Below, piece by piece: positions 46,421 through 58,030 of a stretch of DNA of 64,000 bases. The notes beneath the pieces were generated by a model, which was given only the letters and a program-made list of their open reading frames with translations, had not been told where the DNA came from and did no database searches. Within the stretch, counting starts at the first letter, position 1, and each line of letters starts with the position of its first letter. Made by a program: the position numbers and the translations under genes. Location of the stretch: the NCBI RefSeq assembly GCF_964355755.1, contig NC_092670.1, positions 25,719,795 to 25,783,794 on the forward strand. Direction: 5' to 3'. This DNA comes from Antedon mediterranea. Lineage: Eukaryota; Echinodermata; Crinoidea; Comatulida; Antedonidae.

Positions 46421-46970
46421 AAAAAGTAATTAAATTGATCAGAGAAGGTATGAAGGTATGCATTTATGCTAAATTTGTGCTCTTAAATAACCTTAAATCA
46501 ATCAGTTTGGTATTGGTAAACTTTCATCACACAATTCAAATCACATCACATGCAAATATAGCGGTGTAACAGTTAGGTCTACACGCCAGAGTTTCGTTTC
46601 GTCTTTCTAACTCTCAATGTAATTTTAAAAAGTGTTGTCTGTAGGCCTACATTATTTAAAGCTCTATTTTCTATTACACAACACAAATTCTAAAAATACA
46701 TTGCAAGTCATGCAAGACCATATTTTTATTTTGTTCTGCTCATTATTAAGTATACTACTTTAACTAACTATTTTTATAAACTAAATAACTATCTATCTAT
46801 AACAATCTCGTTTTGTTTTACAACTCCCTGGTTGAAACCAACCATGCAGGGAACTTGATACCGGAAATTACTTCTACCGCGCGTAGAGTTAAAATTTACC
46901 GATTGAAATCATAACATTTCTTATAAACCCTTTATAATAATATCTTCCTAAGATAGAAATATGGAACAAT
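46421..46970. other. AT-rich intergenic DNA
   Basis: No gene or defined repeat recognised. Confidence 0.3.
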
Positions 46971-46974
46971 ATCG

Positions 46975-47125
46975 TAATAGTGGAAACTAATGTTATCAAA
47001 TCTACGTTTCACGGTACATCCGAGATAGATAAGGTACTGTACAGTAGGTATCCGAGGCGGAGATTAGTACCGAAGTTTTTCCATTGTGCTCGCTTATGTC
47101 AGAATTAACCATAATTTATATATAG
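46975..47125 (-). repeat. interspersed repeat shared with 56010-56180 (inverted)
   Basis: Inverted match to 56010-56180, including TTAATTCTGACATAGGCGAGCA and AACGTAGATTTGATAACATT-like stretches. The plus-strand copy lies in a 111-codon ORF that I therefore reject as a gene. Confidence 0.65.
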
Positions 47126-47454
47126 ATATGCAATTAATGATGATGTAATCCACTTTTTTTTCTCCTAATTTCATAATAAAAATCATAAATATAATACATA
47201 CACTTGAAAATGAAATGAAAAATTGGGTTCACCGAGCATTCTGACGATCTATATTTATTTTTTAAATTAAGTGTATATTCATAATTGTTTTAGCTTACAC
47301 GTGCATAGCCTGTCACTTTTGACGTGCTAGAATAATGTGAAAAGTGAATAAAATATGATAAAATTGCTAAAGAAAGGTTGTAAACATTTAATGCACAAAA
47401 ATTTAATTTCATCATAAATAAATGTTGACAATTTTGAAAATTTCAAGTGCGCAT

Positions 47455-47945
47455 ATGAATGTATTATATTATACAGATATTGACTGCTTAGAGGTTAAAT
47501 ATAAGATTTGACATCCCCGAGGGAATGATATTATGTTCGAGGGAATATATATTTCCCAAAGCGCCAGCTTAGGGATATATAATTCCCCGAGAACATAATA
47601 TCATCCCGAGAGGATGTTAAATATTATATTTTATCGATATAAAAGGCAATATCTGTTATACATAGCCAACAACAAGTAGAATATCTGCTGGGTCGTCGGG
47701 TAGCTAGGCTAGGCCTCCTTTTTGTATTTTGAATGTAAACAAGCTGCCCAGACACTTTACCTTGCGAAGAATAATATACAGATAATTACTAATTAATGAT
47801 TCCTTGGCAATAAAATATTCACTAGCCTAGGTCGTTTAAATAATAACAGAAGAATTTCCATCACTAAGGCTACATTAATATTATCAGGTAGGCCGAATAA
47901 ATAATAATTTGTCTACTTCGAGCCGTTCCGAATCACCGGATGTTC
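47455..47945. repeat. interspersed repeat, uninterrupted relative of 6130-8155
   Basis: Matches the pieces at about 6150-6305, 7422-7543 and 7990-8155 in order, but lacks the MITE (6310-7421) and the right terminal repeat plus SINE (about 7544-7989). It contains an internal inverted pair around ATTTCCC/GGGAAT. A further fragment lies near 13830-13910. Confidence 0.6.
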
Positions 47946-47959
47946 ACCGGTTACTGCTT

Positions 47960-48275
47960 GTATATATGCACTGATGAAGGGCTAGTGTTGCCCGAAATCT
48001 CTGTTAACTTTTCTGGCTGTTTCACTTTATTGTTTTAATTTAGTTTTTTGCTTTTTTTTTTCGTATCTCCATTGAGATCCAGCCACTGATACCCACAGCA
48101 GTGTAATTTTTTCAGTAATATATATTTATAAATCCAAAGGCAAATTACTGGAAAAATGACAATGCTGTGAAATAGCGAAAAGCTATTAAATCAAAACAAT
48201 AACGTAAAACAGCCAGAAAAGTTAACAGAGCTTTCGGGCAACACTAGCCCTTCATCAGTGCATATATATATATAT
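47960..48275. repeat. head-to-head pair of Penelope-like termini
   Basis: The Penelope 3'-terminal sequence occurs on the plus strand (47971-48115) and inverted (48135-48258), each with the CTGATGAAGGGCTAGTGTTG motif at its outer end; TA runs flank the right side. No coding sequence between them, so this is a solo palindromic terminus. Confidence 0.75.
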
Positions 48276-48279
48276 ATAT

Positions 48280-48960
48280 ATATATGTATACAAGCAGCAG
48301 CTTTTAAAGTTAATTAATTAAATTATTAAAAAATTAAGATTAATAACAACCTTCTAATTAAAAATTACTTACCAATGGTAATGGTACAACTAGCTACAGT
48401 GTAAGTGGCAACTATGTACAGCACATATTAGTATGTAACTACCAGTGCAGTGTAAGTGGTAACTTCCAACAGTGTTGGATAACAGAATTTGATGTACCTT
48501 GTGTAAAGTCCACACTTGTCACTGTGTGCAACTCAGCTAATTTTCTGGCTATAAACTATACAATATTGCTTGTGCACAACAAACAATGCTGTTTGTATGG
48601 CCTGATAAAACTGCCATGTGTGGTTACATCTATTAAAAGTTGCAAACCTTTTACAGTATAAACATGAATACTGTGTTGAGTGTTTGCTATACAAAGACAT
48701 ACTTATAAGGAAATATACAACAAAGAATTCATAGCAAACACAACAAAAGACTAAACAGCAACAACCCAATAATGGGCATAGACAGTTTTGAATAAAAGGA
48801 AATACTACTTTCATTAACAGAAAATATTTTAGAAAATTCCACTTTCAATCACAACAAATTTGGTGATTGTTTGTCACTCGAAAGTATACAGGTGTGGCAA
48901 ACAGCACACTTTGTACATTTACAGTAGCACTTTTTGATTTCAAGTTCATTCAACACAGAA
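48280..48960. other. intergenic DNA
   Basis: Contains a short direct duplication (CAGTGTAAGTGGYAACT near 48398 and 48439). A 93-codon Cys-rich minus ORF (48533-48814) has no domain and is probably chance. Confidence 0.3.
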
Positions 48961-48967
48961 CACTTAA

Positions 48968-49385
48968 AGACACCTTCCCTACAATTTGTGACGTTTTGTA
49001 AAAATAATACATATATATTACTTTAAAAACATTAAACCATTCCTTGTCTTAAATGTACGTTTTATGGTAAATTTTGCCAGACTCCGTTGATAAAAATTGG
49101 GGAAAACCCGGTATTTTCGCTGAAAAGTTAGGTTTCCATTTGTTTTAGCCTCACGATCGATCGAAAAGTGGATGAATTACCGAAGAAAAACAGAAATATC
49201 AATCCGCGCGCAATGCATTTTGGGATTTATAGCGGGCCGCTATAATTATTAGAATCAACTTATTTTTCACATTTTAACCATTTAAAGACGAAAAAAGTTA
49301 TCACAATAGGATCATATAGTATTATTTTTACATTAAATATAGTTTGTGATCTTAAATAGATCTAAAAAACGTAGGGAAGGTGTCT
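48968..49385. mobile_element. 418-bp MITE, ends AGACACCTTCCCTAC
   Basis: AGACACCTTCCCTAC at the left end has an exact inverse (GTAGGGAAGGTGTCT) at the right. Flanks are TTAA on the left and CTAA on the right, compatible with an aged TTAA or TAA duplication. The GC-rich middle (GGGATTTATAGCGGGCCGCT) stands out. Confidence 0.65.
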
Positions 49386-49569
49386 CTAAATATCATAGAT
49401 CATAATATTAATAGCTTTTGATTTTTTTTAAATAGTAAATAAATTATTATATTTATCTCATGTTATATTGTTTTGGCCGTATTTTGCATTTTAAATTTTA
49501 CTTTTGCTGGAACTGTACGGTATTTTTTTTGCCATATTTTATTTTTTTAGTTTACTAGTGAAAGTATTA

Positions 49570-50328
49570 TACCCTTTTACACTGCCAAGCTTAGAACAAA
49601 CCTGTGTCATGTCCAGATAAATTTCCATTTCACACCTGATTCATTAAACCTGGAAATTACACTGGTTGCATGTATTTACACTGCAAAATACCCCAACCAG
49701 TGTCAATGTTCTAGATTCATCAAAACATCACCATCTCACGACGCATGAAGAGACACCCTTAAATGGTCTGCTTAAGAGACACCCTTAAATGGTCTGCTTA
49801 AGAGACACCCTTAAATGGTCTGCTTAAGAGACACCCTTAAATGGTCTGCTTAAGAGACACCCTTAAATGGTCTGCTTAAGAGACACCCTTAAATGGTCTG
49901 CTTAAGAGACACCCTTAAATGGTCTGCTTATTCCTAATTTTGTATTTATGGCTATACAAACAATTTGAGTCTACTCATGAAGACTAATATTTCTTTACAA
50001 AATGGATAACCAATAACCATACATTTTATTTATTAAATAAGCGAATAAACAACATCTTAAGTGTTATCTTAATTGTATAAATTAAATACTATAATGAGAG
50101 AGGATAACAACCAACCGGCGAAACATATGCAAGACTGTTTACACCACGGACAGGCAACTACACACAGGTTTGTCCCGGGTTGACTTTCTGCATTAATTAC
50201 CCAGGTGGTTCATCAACCCGGGTAACTTTTTACATCTACACTGACATACATTACCGTATTCGGGGTACAACTCGAGTTACACAATTCCAAATCAACTCCG
50301 CATAATTGATGGCAGTGTAAAAAGGGTA
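49570..50328. mobile_element. 759-bp MITE of the TACCCYTTTNACAC family
   Basis: Left end TACCCTTTTACACTGCCAAG, right end nearly its inverse. Flanks TTA and CTA fit a degenerate 3-bp duplication. Interior has subterminal inverted GGGTTGA/CCTG words and the perfect 26-bp minisatellite. Confidence 0.7.
49748..49929. repeat. perfect 26-bp minisatellite, seven units
   Basis: Seven apparently identical copies of a 26-bp unit (AAGAGACACCCTTAAATGGT plus CTGCTT), 182 bp in total, inside the MITE at 49570-50328. Identity suggests recent expansion. Confidence 0.95.
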
Positions 50329-51900
50329 CTATTCTCAATTTCCTCACAATAAATAAAAAACAAAGAATTAAGTTTAGTTTAAGTTTAATCATTTTATTAT
50401 TACCGATACTGTACATTGCAAAATGCCACAATGTAAAAACTGTAGTGTAATAAATAATTATTTATTGTCAATTAGTATCATTCTGTTTGCATACATATTT
50501 CTGAAATTGTAGTACTACAACAACTATTTAAATAAAGCTGCATTTTAAGGTTGAGAATCTTTCAATTGAGCATTTAAGCTCAATATCTATAAATATAAAG
50601 TATTTTGTTTATGTTTAATTTTAGCATTGCAATATGGATTGTGCATTTAAAGCATTGTCTTTAATCTTAATTTATCTACAATACTGGATAGTAATATTGC
50701 TATATGATGCTAGATTAGTAAATTATAATTACTGTCCTCATTATCACTGGTTCCATTTATGGAAAAGTATACATTAAAAATAGTTGATATTCCATTGGGA
50801 CTTGGGAGGTTGCCCTTTTCAACCGTTAAAAAGTCGTTCACAGTCATGTTACTACAGTAGTCATGATTTTCTAAGTTTTGATTGAAAATGGATGATTAAT
50901 TGTGCCCTCATTCTGCTGGCAATATTACAGTATGAATCCTGATAATGACAACAGTGATGCAATAAGTTTTATAATAACATCATAAAAATTTAATGTAATG
51001 TTCTTTTTTGCCATTAGGTCAATCTGCAATGTTTTTTAAAAAAGGAAATAAATCATAATTTAGGCTTTAAGCGTGAGAATGAATTAAATGCGTAACACTT
51101 TATTCTATTCTACCGGGTATACTAGATTTCATTTCTCCATATGTACAGTAGTACACTAACATTATTCATCAAGAAGTACAGTACTGTATTCCAGTACTAT
51201 TTTTATAAAACTGCCCTGGAGAAGATGTCAAATGTCATCCGTGAAATGATTGAATACAATCAATTAAAATATTAATCCGAACCAAAAACAAAGCCTTTTT
51301 CATTACAGTACATCAGGCCTATAATCTTATAATCTTATACCTTAAACAAAACAATAACAATATTTTTACTAAACAAGGAAGCATGAGGTAATTTGGCTTC
51401 ACACAATTAACATGCTTTACATAAAGAAAAGAATAGGGGAATTCCCTTTATATCTCCCTTTGACATCATTTGTCTATAAAGCTGCTGATATTTTACTTTT
51501 TATTACAACTCAAAGGGAAGCTTTCCAGGGATACTTAAAGTCTTTTACAGAAACACATTATTGCTGGTCTGGGAATCTATTTATAAAAGGAATTTGAATT
51601 TTTTTTTTCAAATAAATGTACGTACATATCAGATACACTTGTCTTGTGTTGTATAACAAATAAGTATTGAAATAGTTACTGAAGTTACTATTACAAACTC
51701 ATCAATGAAAACACAAATATGTATATGGTTATTCACTTATTTATGAAAACGCATACAGTACTACAAAGTTTCCTCTGTAAAATTATGTAATCAAGCTGTT
51801 TACAGGAGTAATTAAAAAGCAAATTGTAGTTAGAGAAAAGAAACTATGAAGCATGTTTATGTTATGTTGTGTGCCGTTATGTTTTCACCATTGACACGAC
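50329..51900. other. AT-rich intergenic DNA
   Basis: No supported gene; a 61-codon ORF at 51412-51597 has no recognisable features. Confidence 0.3.
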
Positions 51901-51904
51901 AGCC

Positions 51905-52080
51905 ATTTGGAGTGTAGCTGTATCATGGAGGTTGGTGTTTGCCTTTTAATCCCAAGGTCCGGGGTTCAATCCTGACTTAGTGCCATATATGGTTATAACT
52001 CACACTCTTTCAACTGCACTCCCTAAGCCTGAAGTGAGACTGCATGTTTTAATTGTCAATAACTAATTATCGAACTCAAT
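51905..52080 (+). mobile_element. diverged tRNA-derived SINE
   Basis: A tRNA-like head with B box GGGGTTCAATCC (about 51959-51970) is followed by a body (CTCCCTAAGCCTGAAGTGAG) that aligns with the SINE at 7728 (CCCCTCCCAAAGACTTG region). No poly(A) tail remains. Confidence 0.55.
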
Positions 52081-52219
52081 TTAATTAGTAAACAGGATTA
52101 CATCAGGTGGTTAAAATTAGTACCAAAAATATGAACCAACTTTATATACCATTGAGTAAATATTCTAGAAATAACGCGCGATTTACCGAATTTTGCACTT
52201 ACGTAAATTTATATATAGA

Positions 52220-54105
52220 CACAGTATGCATTGATTTAAATAAAGATAATTGATTTTTTAAAAGATATATTGATTTTGTCATGATATTTAATTAATTTAA
52301 AAAAAGCAGAAGCCAGTATCACTGCACATCAAGTCACTTGAATAAAAACAACCCGCTCAAAGATCCCTCGGCGAATATATGTCATAACCACCCTTGTTAC
52401 ATAATAATAAATACATAAGTTTCACTAGATTTCATTATAAATCAGGCGTATAATTAATTAATACATTAAGAAATAAAATTTAACAAACAAATAGGAAAAT
52501 TTTAAAACAGTCGTCATTCGTTTCGTTTCACAAGGCAAAAATCCTATATTTTACATTTGTGTGGCCATAACAATGATGTCACAACATCTGAGTGGTAAAG
52601 ATTCTACATGAATTCATATCTACAACATATCTGCTTACATATTAAGTTTCAAAAATTGGGGGTCATCACCATTGTATAATAGATTCAAAATAGGCATAAT
52701 TTTGAAGATAATTTGTAACTTTTGCAACTAAAACGCACGCAAATAGTCTAAAAATCAACGTGTTCATATGACATAATTTTAATTTAAAATGATGTCAATC
52801 TTTTTATAATTGAATAGGAAAGGCTGGAAATAACAATTCATGAGAAAAAACAAGATTTTTATGCTCTGTGCGCACTGTATGCGTAAAATTGTTTGCTCGC
52901 AAAGGCATTTTTGAAAAAATGTCATGAATCGCATAGAAAGTTGATTAGAAATTAATTTTGCGCAATTTGAAACTTTAAAACGGCGTGACCCTTTACTGTA
53001 GAAGTGCAGTACAAAAGTTGAATCAAATCCACAATGGCTCCAACCTTTATGAAATTGTAGCTATTTAATATGTAAGTCTACAGCATCATAATGTTGAAGA
53101 TAAACCAAATTGCTTTAAAAAATACTATTTTGATAGATTTAATCAATTCCTATACGTTAATATACAAACGTAATGCTTGGCGATGAATGAATATTCTGTC
53201 TCCCTGTAAAGCAAATAGGTAAATTCATGGGCCCTTGGGGAATAAACTTAAAACCTTTAAATATAGTATATTGCAATACTGTAGTTAGTTATAAGTATTG
53301 TGTATAACCATGGAAGAAAACATTTTTTTCCTCCATAGTATAACATAATTTAAACAATACTGTAAATACATGTATTAACCATTTTGATCGCCATTTACTG
53401 TACGTGTGGGTACTGTTAGATATCATATATATAAACACATATACAAATAAACTTTATTACTGACAGTTGCTTCTCAACGTTTGTATTAATTAATAATGAC
53501 AACAAATATAAACTTCGTAGTGGTGTATCGTGACAGTGACAGTTTCGACAAAGTATTAAATCGCAAATGTTTTATTAGTGGTAATGGTATATTATTTTAT
53601 AAAACATGAAAACAAATATTTCAATACTGAGTGGATAAAAGAACACATTTAAAATGTGTTCCTCTTTGCACCCATCATCTTCTCCATCCCTCAACCATAA
53701 TGTTACATACAAAACACAAATTGGGTTTATTTAAATTTGACTCAAAAATTAGTTTTTTTCGAAAGTAATTCCCAGGGTGCTATTATTTTAGTTGAATACA
53801 TATGAATCATCGTGTCTATCTATTCGTTCCTGTAAACGACATGTCTTGTGGTACATACATTTGAAATAGCCTTTTTTTTTTACGCAGAAATTACTAAGTG
53901 TATCCAGGAATTATCTGTTATCTTATTCGCTCACGTACCATCTATTTTAAATTAATTCAACTAAAAGTAGGTTTACATATTTTAATACATGTTTACACTG
54001 ACTAAATTACATTTTTCTGTAAAAAAAAAAATTCTTAGATAGAACATAGTTCACTGGACAATTTATAGTACTAACGATTACCCATGAATTCCCCCCATTA
54101 ATGTT
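52220..54105. other. AT-rich intergenic DNA
   Basis: Holds the diverged repeat near 52558-52680 (see 45541-46420). No gene recognised. Confidence 0.3.
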
Positions 54106-54197
54106 TCTTAAAGATGTATTGTCCCTTTGACTATTCCAAAAAAAATAAAAAATAAAATGTTTCGAAAAAAAGTGGGTCATTTTGAAGTATCATAATA

Positions 54198-55090
54198 CCG
54201 TATATTTCGGTGTATAAGTCGCACTTTTGACACGCAAATTTGACCTCTAAATTAAGGGTGCGTCTTATACACCGAACATAAATGCCTCACCACACAGATT
54301 GTACATAGGCCTAGGCTATCGTCACCTCGTTTTCTAGGCCTGAGTAGGCTAGGCCTAGCTACAGTAACTAACTAACGTAACGGCAACCTGCTTCTGCCTA
54401 GGCCTAGTTTTCAAGTCATTTTAGCATGATTTTATACTAAATATGATGAAAAGATTTGTTCATTATGGCGCTCCGATAAAATATCATTTGTAAACGTTTA
54501 CGTCGTACGATTGGAATAGTATTTATTTATACAGTAGTTATACGCACGATCGCCGTACCCCAAGCGCAAGCCCTTCTTTTGGTGGCACATGGTGTTTACG
54601 GTATTCGACTAGTATATTCTCCAGGTGATTATAGCATGGACCATGGAGAAATCAGTTAGCTAACTGATTTCTCCATGCATGGACCTAGCGTACACACTTC
54701 TCGGATACATAGATACTAATCGAATACGATTGTCCGTGAAAACGTGCGCCTTCTCGAAATGATCGAGCGAGGCTAGCCCACACACGTGCGTGTTACACAC
54801 ACGGTCATGCACTCGATGTTGCGGCGAAACTCATGAATAACAAGTTAGAAAGAACTTGTTGAGGCTGGGCGCGGCCGAGCCTAGGTAAGAAAAAACCTAA
54901 ATAAAGGACGCCGTTGTAGATATAACAAAATATATTATTACAATAATATTGATTACAATTTAAAAAAACATTGTTTTGATGAAATATAAGGTGCGTCTTA
55001 TACATCGACGATATAAAAAATACCAATATTTTACTCTCAGTTGGGGGTGCGTCTTATACACAGGTGCGACTTATACACCGAAATATACGG
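54198..55090. mobile_element. 893-bp element with TA duplication nested in the TTAA element
   Basis: Ends CCGTATATTTCGGTGTATAA and its exact inverse, with TA on each side. Subterminal GGTGCGTCTTATACACCGA words repeat inside both ends. The centre holds a perfect 36-nt palindrome (54642-54677). TA duplication is Tc1/mariner-like, but the family is not recognised. No transposase. Confidence 0.8.
54642..54677. repeat. perfect 36-nt palindrome
   Basis: CATGGAGAAATCAGTTAG followed directly by its reverse complement, with no spacer. Confidence 0.95.
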
Positions 55091-55557
55091 TAGTTATTAA
55101 CTTTCAACAAAAATTAGTCGAAAAAAAAATCATTTAACTGAAATACAGACGTTTTTTTGTTCAAAAAATAACTTTGACTTCCAGTCAAAGTTTTCGATCA
55201 AAACATAAATGCAACGCGCTTGTTTGGCTAATCTGTATGCATAATCATAAAACTTCCTCGCAATCTGTGTGAGAACACCTTCTCAACTGTGACGAGTTGT
55301 AAACAATCCTAATTAGCATCATGCATAATGCATACTCGTGGTTTGAAATCTTTGTTTACCTTCGTTCGCGACAATTTTCAGACGAAATGTAATCAAATTA
55401 TTATTTACCTGTTAATTACAGTACGTAAACTTGTTGTTTTTGGCTCAAATTTTCGACTTAAAGTGAATAACTTTAATATTACATTGATATGGTCAATTTA
55501 GATTTAGAATATTTTGACTTTCATTTTTGTGTGTTTCAAGGGACAATACATCTTTAA

Positions 55558-56348
55558 GTACAGTATTTTGGTCATCTCTTTTTATAACAAGAGTTTAAAT
55601 ATTAGATATTTAACATTCTATCGAAGTTGAACATATGATTATTTTTGGTTTCTTCTTGTCTAGTATACTGTAGTTCATATATTCTTAAACTATACCCTTA
55701 CAGTAAACATTTACCCTTTAATACGGTTATTGTATATGAAAATAAAACACTAAATTCTTGACTACTCACAAAATTTAACAAAAGTTACGATGGAATAGCC
55801 CATTTGCCAAAATATAGCCTTTACCAGTGCTGTACTACATTTTCCACATTTTTCCATAAATTTCATACATTTTCCCTTCAAACAGTTGTTTTTATTATAT
55901 CACAAACCATTATAAAAACACAATTATGTTGATTCTTGGGAATTTCCCCAGCAAACACCCAAACAATACATGACATTGTTCTTTTGATTATGATTTCCAG
56001 GTGTGTTCTATATATAAATTATGGTTAATTCTGACATAGGCGAGCACAATGCAAAAACTTTGGTACAAATCTCCGCCTTGGATACCTACCTTATCTATCT
56101 CAGATGTACCGCGAAACGTAGATTTGATAACATTAGTTTTCACATCGACGCTATTGTTCCATTTTTGTCTTTTATAACGACAAAATTTAGCGTTACCTAT
56201 CGAAATTTGTGGATATCACAGGGTTATTTTCACACACTCGCGCTGTTGTTTAACTGGCTTACGGGTCCGTCACTTCCGGCAAAATGGCCGTTGGTGGCAC
56301 CATTCAATATTACTAAATACAACAAAATTTTAGTGGTTCAACGTATAG
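55558..56348. other. intergenic DNA with one interspersed repeat
   Basis: Holds the 56010-56180 copy of the repeat also at 46975-47125. At 56270-56300 an ETS-type ACTTCCGG site directly precedes a YY1/Kozak-like AAAATGGCCG, which would suit a promoter, but the ORF from that ATG is only ten codons. Confidence 0.35.
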
Positions 56349-56755
56349 TGAACTAGGCCTACTGCAATTACAGTAATTTGTTTTAGATATTCAACTAATC
56401 AATTAAATTGATTAATACAGGCATTTACTTTACGTGAACTACAATTTGTTTTAGTAATTTAACTATTATTGAAGGCCTTTACTTTTACGTGCTAAAATGT
56501 GGTTTTAGTGATTCAACTGAATCGTGAACTACAATTTATTTGTTTTAGATATTCAACTATCAATTATAAAGGCCTTTACTTTACGTGAAATACAATTTGT
56601 TTTAGTAATTTAACTAATTAATTAATAATAATGCTATTTATTAATCATTTTATCAAATTTAGGTGCGATTCAATGTTACTATAGGAGGCTAATTGAACTA
56701 ATTATTTATGCTATTTATTAATCATTTAATCAAATTTAGGTGCGATTCAATGTTG
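56349..56755. repeat. imperfect tandem repeats, two types
   Basis: Three units carry TTTACTTTACGTGAACTACA and ATTTGTTTTAG-type segments (56349-56625). Then two units of ATGCTATTTATTAATCATTT with TTAGGTGCGATTCAATGTT follow (56630-56755). Confidence 0.75.
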
Positions 56756-56957
56756 GTGTCCACTACGCTACGAAAGTTGTTATTTGATCATTTTGTTCAA
56801 AAATTTAACAAAATGCTGTTGTCATGATATTATTGTGATAAAAATGCCCCGCTCACTGTCACCCACTTTGATAAACTATGCTTTTGGTCTCTTGGTACAG
56901 TCAAGTTAGAGACTGTTTCGGTGATTTATGACCCCTATTAACGGTTTCCTCCTGTGT

Positions 56958-57475
56958 GTAACATTCAGATAATATATATATTACTATAATATGTATATTA
57001 TATTACTATAATATGTATATTATATTACTATAATATGTATATTATATTACTATAATATGTATATTATATTACTATAATATGTATATATATATTACTATAA
57101 TATGTATATATATATTACTATAATATGTATATTATATTACTATAATATGTATATTATATTACTATAATATGTATATTATATTACTATAATATGTATATTA
57201 TATATACTATATTATGTATATTATATTACTATAATATGTATATTATATATACTATATTATGTATATTATATTACTATAATATGTATATTATATACTATAT
57301 TATGTATATTATATTACTATAATATGTATAGTATATATACTATATTATGTATATTATATTACTATAATATGTATATTATATATACTATATTATGTATATT
57401 ATATTACTATAATATGTATATTATATATACTATAATATGTATATTATATTACTATAATATGTATATTATACGTAT
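56958..57475. repeat. AT-only minisatellite, about 520 bp
   Basis: About 25 units of ACTATAATATGTATATTAT (19-21 bp) with a second variant ACTATATTATGTATATTATA in the right half, in a partly alternating higher-order pattern. Long hydrophobic ORFs here are by-products. Confidence 0.95.
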
Positions 57476-58030
57476 ACTGTTTACAACTATTATTATTTGC
57501 ATCTTACGTTCTTATGATTAGTACCAATTATTCATCAGTCTATGCATAGGTGTCAACCGGGCCTCAATTTTCAGAGGCGTTGGTCATGTTTTCGAGGACC
57601 AGTCGGGTACACCCACTAGAGGGTGCGCGAGCGAAGCGAGCGAATCCTCTAGTTGTAAGAATTGAAGGAATTGCCAACAATCCATTGATTGTTAAATGCT
57701 AAATTCTACTATGGCCTTTAGTCGAACGTGAAAAGTAGCCTAGAACAACATCCCGTGCCTCATCAAAGATAATACTTTTTGACACCATAGGCTGTTAATA
57801 GAAATACCATAATGCTAAAATGATAGAGTTCCACGAAAAATACAAACATTTGGTGAAAAAATAGCCTCTAAATCAGTAAACTTTCTAACGTTTGTTTAAA
57901 ATTTTAAGCCAGAAGGATGACTGAGGGCGTCTATCATATATTTTTTTATCAGAGAGGGCTATGCAATACATCATACCATCAAATTATTGTCTATATTAAC
58001 CCTTTCACTGCGTATACCCGGTACAACCGG
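57476..58030. other. intergenic DNA
   Basis: No gene. Contains GGTGCGCGAGCGAAGCGAGC near 57622, a short GCGAGCGA palindrome-rich stretch. Confidence 0.3.

Larger units (their letters stand above)
54112..55553. mobile_element. 1.4-kb element with TTAA target duplication
   Basis: Ends AGATGTATTGTCCCTT and its inverse, flanked by TTAA at 54108-54111 and 55554-55557. A TTAA duplication is typical of piggyBac-type transposition, although the ends do not begin CCC. It has been invaded by the 893-bp element at 54198-55090; the remaining DNA is noncoding. Confidence 0.7.

Noticed and set aside
48533-48814. 93-codon Cys/Phe-rich minus ORF
   Set aside because: No motif, no splice context and no conserved cysteine spacing.
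49748-49929. Regular repeats as a possible CRISPR array
   Set aside because: Units are contiguous without unique spacers, and the genome is eukaryotic.
56021-56356. 111-codon plus-strand ORF
   Set aside because: Much of it is a copy of the interspersed repeat found inverted at 46975-47125, where the frame is not open, and there is no domain.
57324-57521. 65-codon ORF of Tyr/Ile repeats
   Set aside because: A translation of the AT-only minisatellite.
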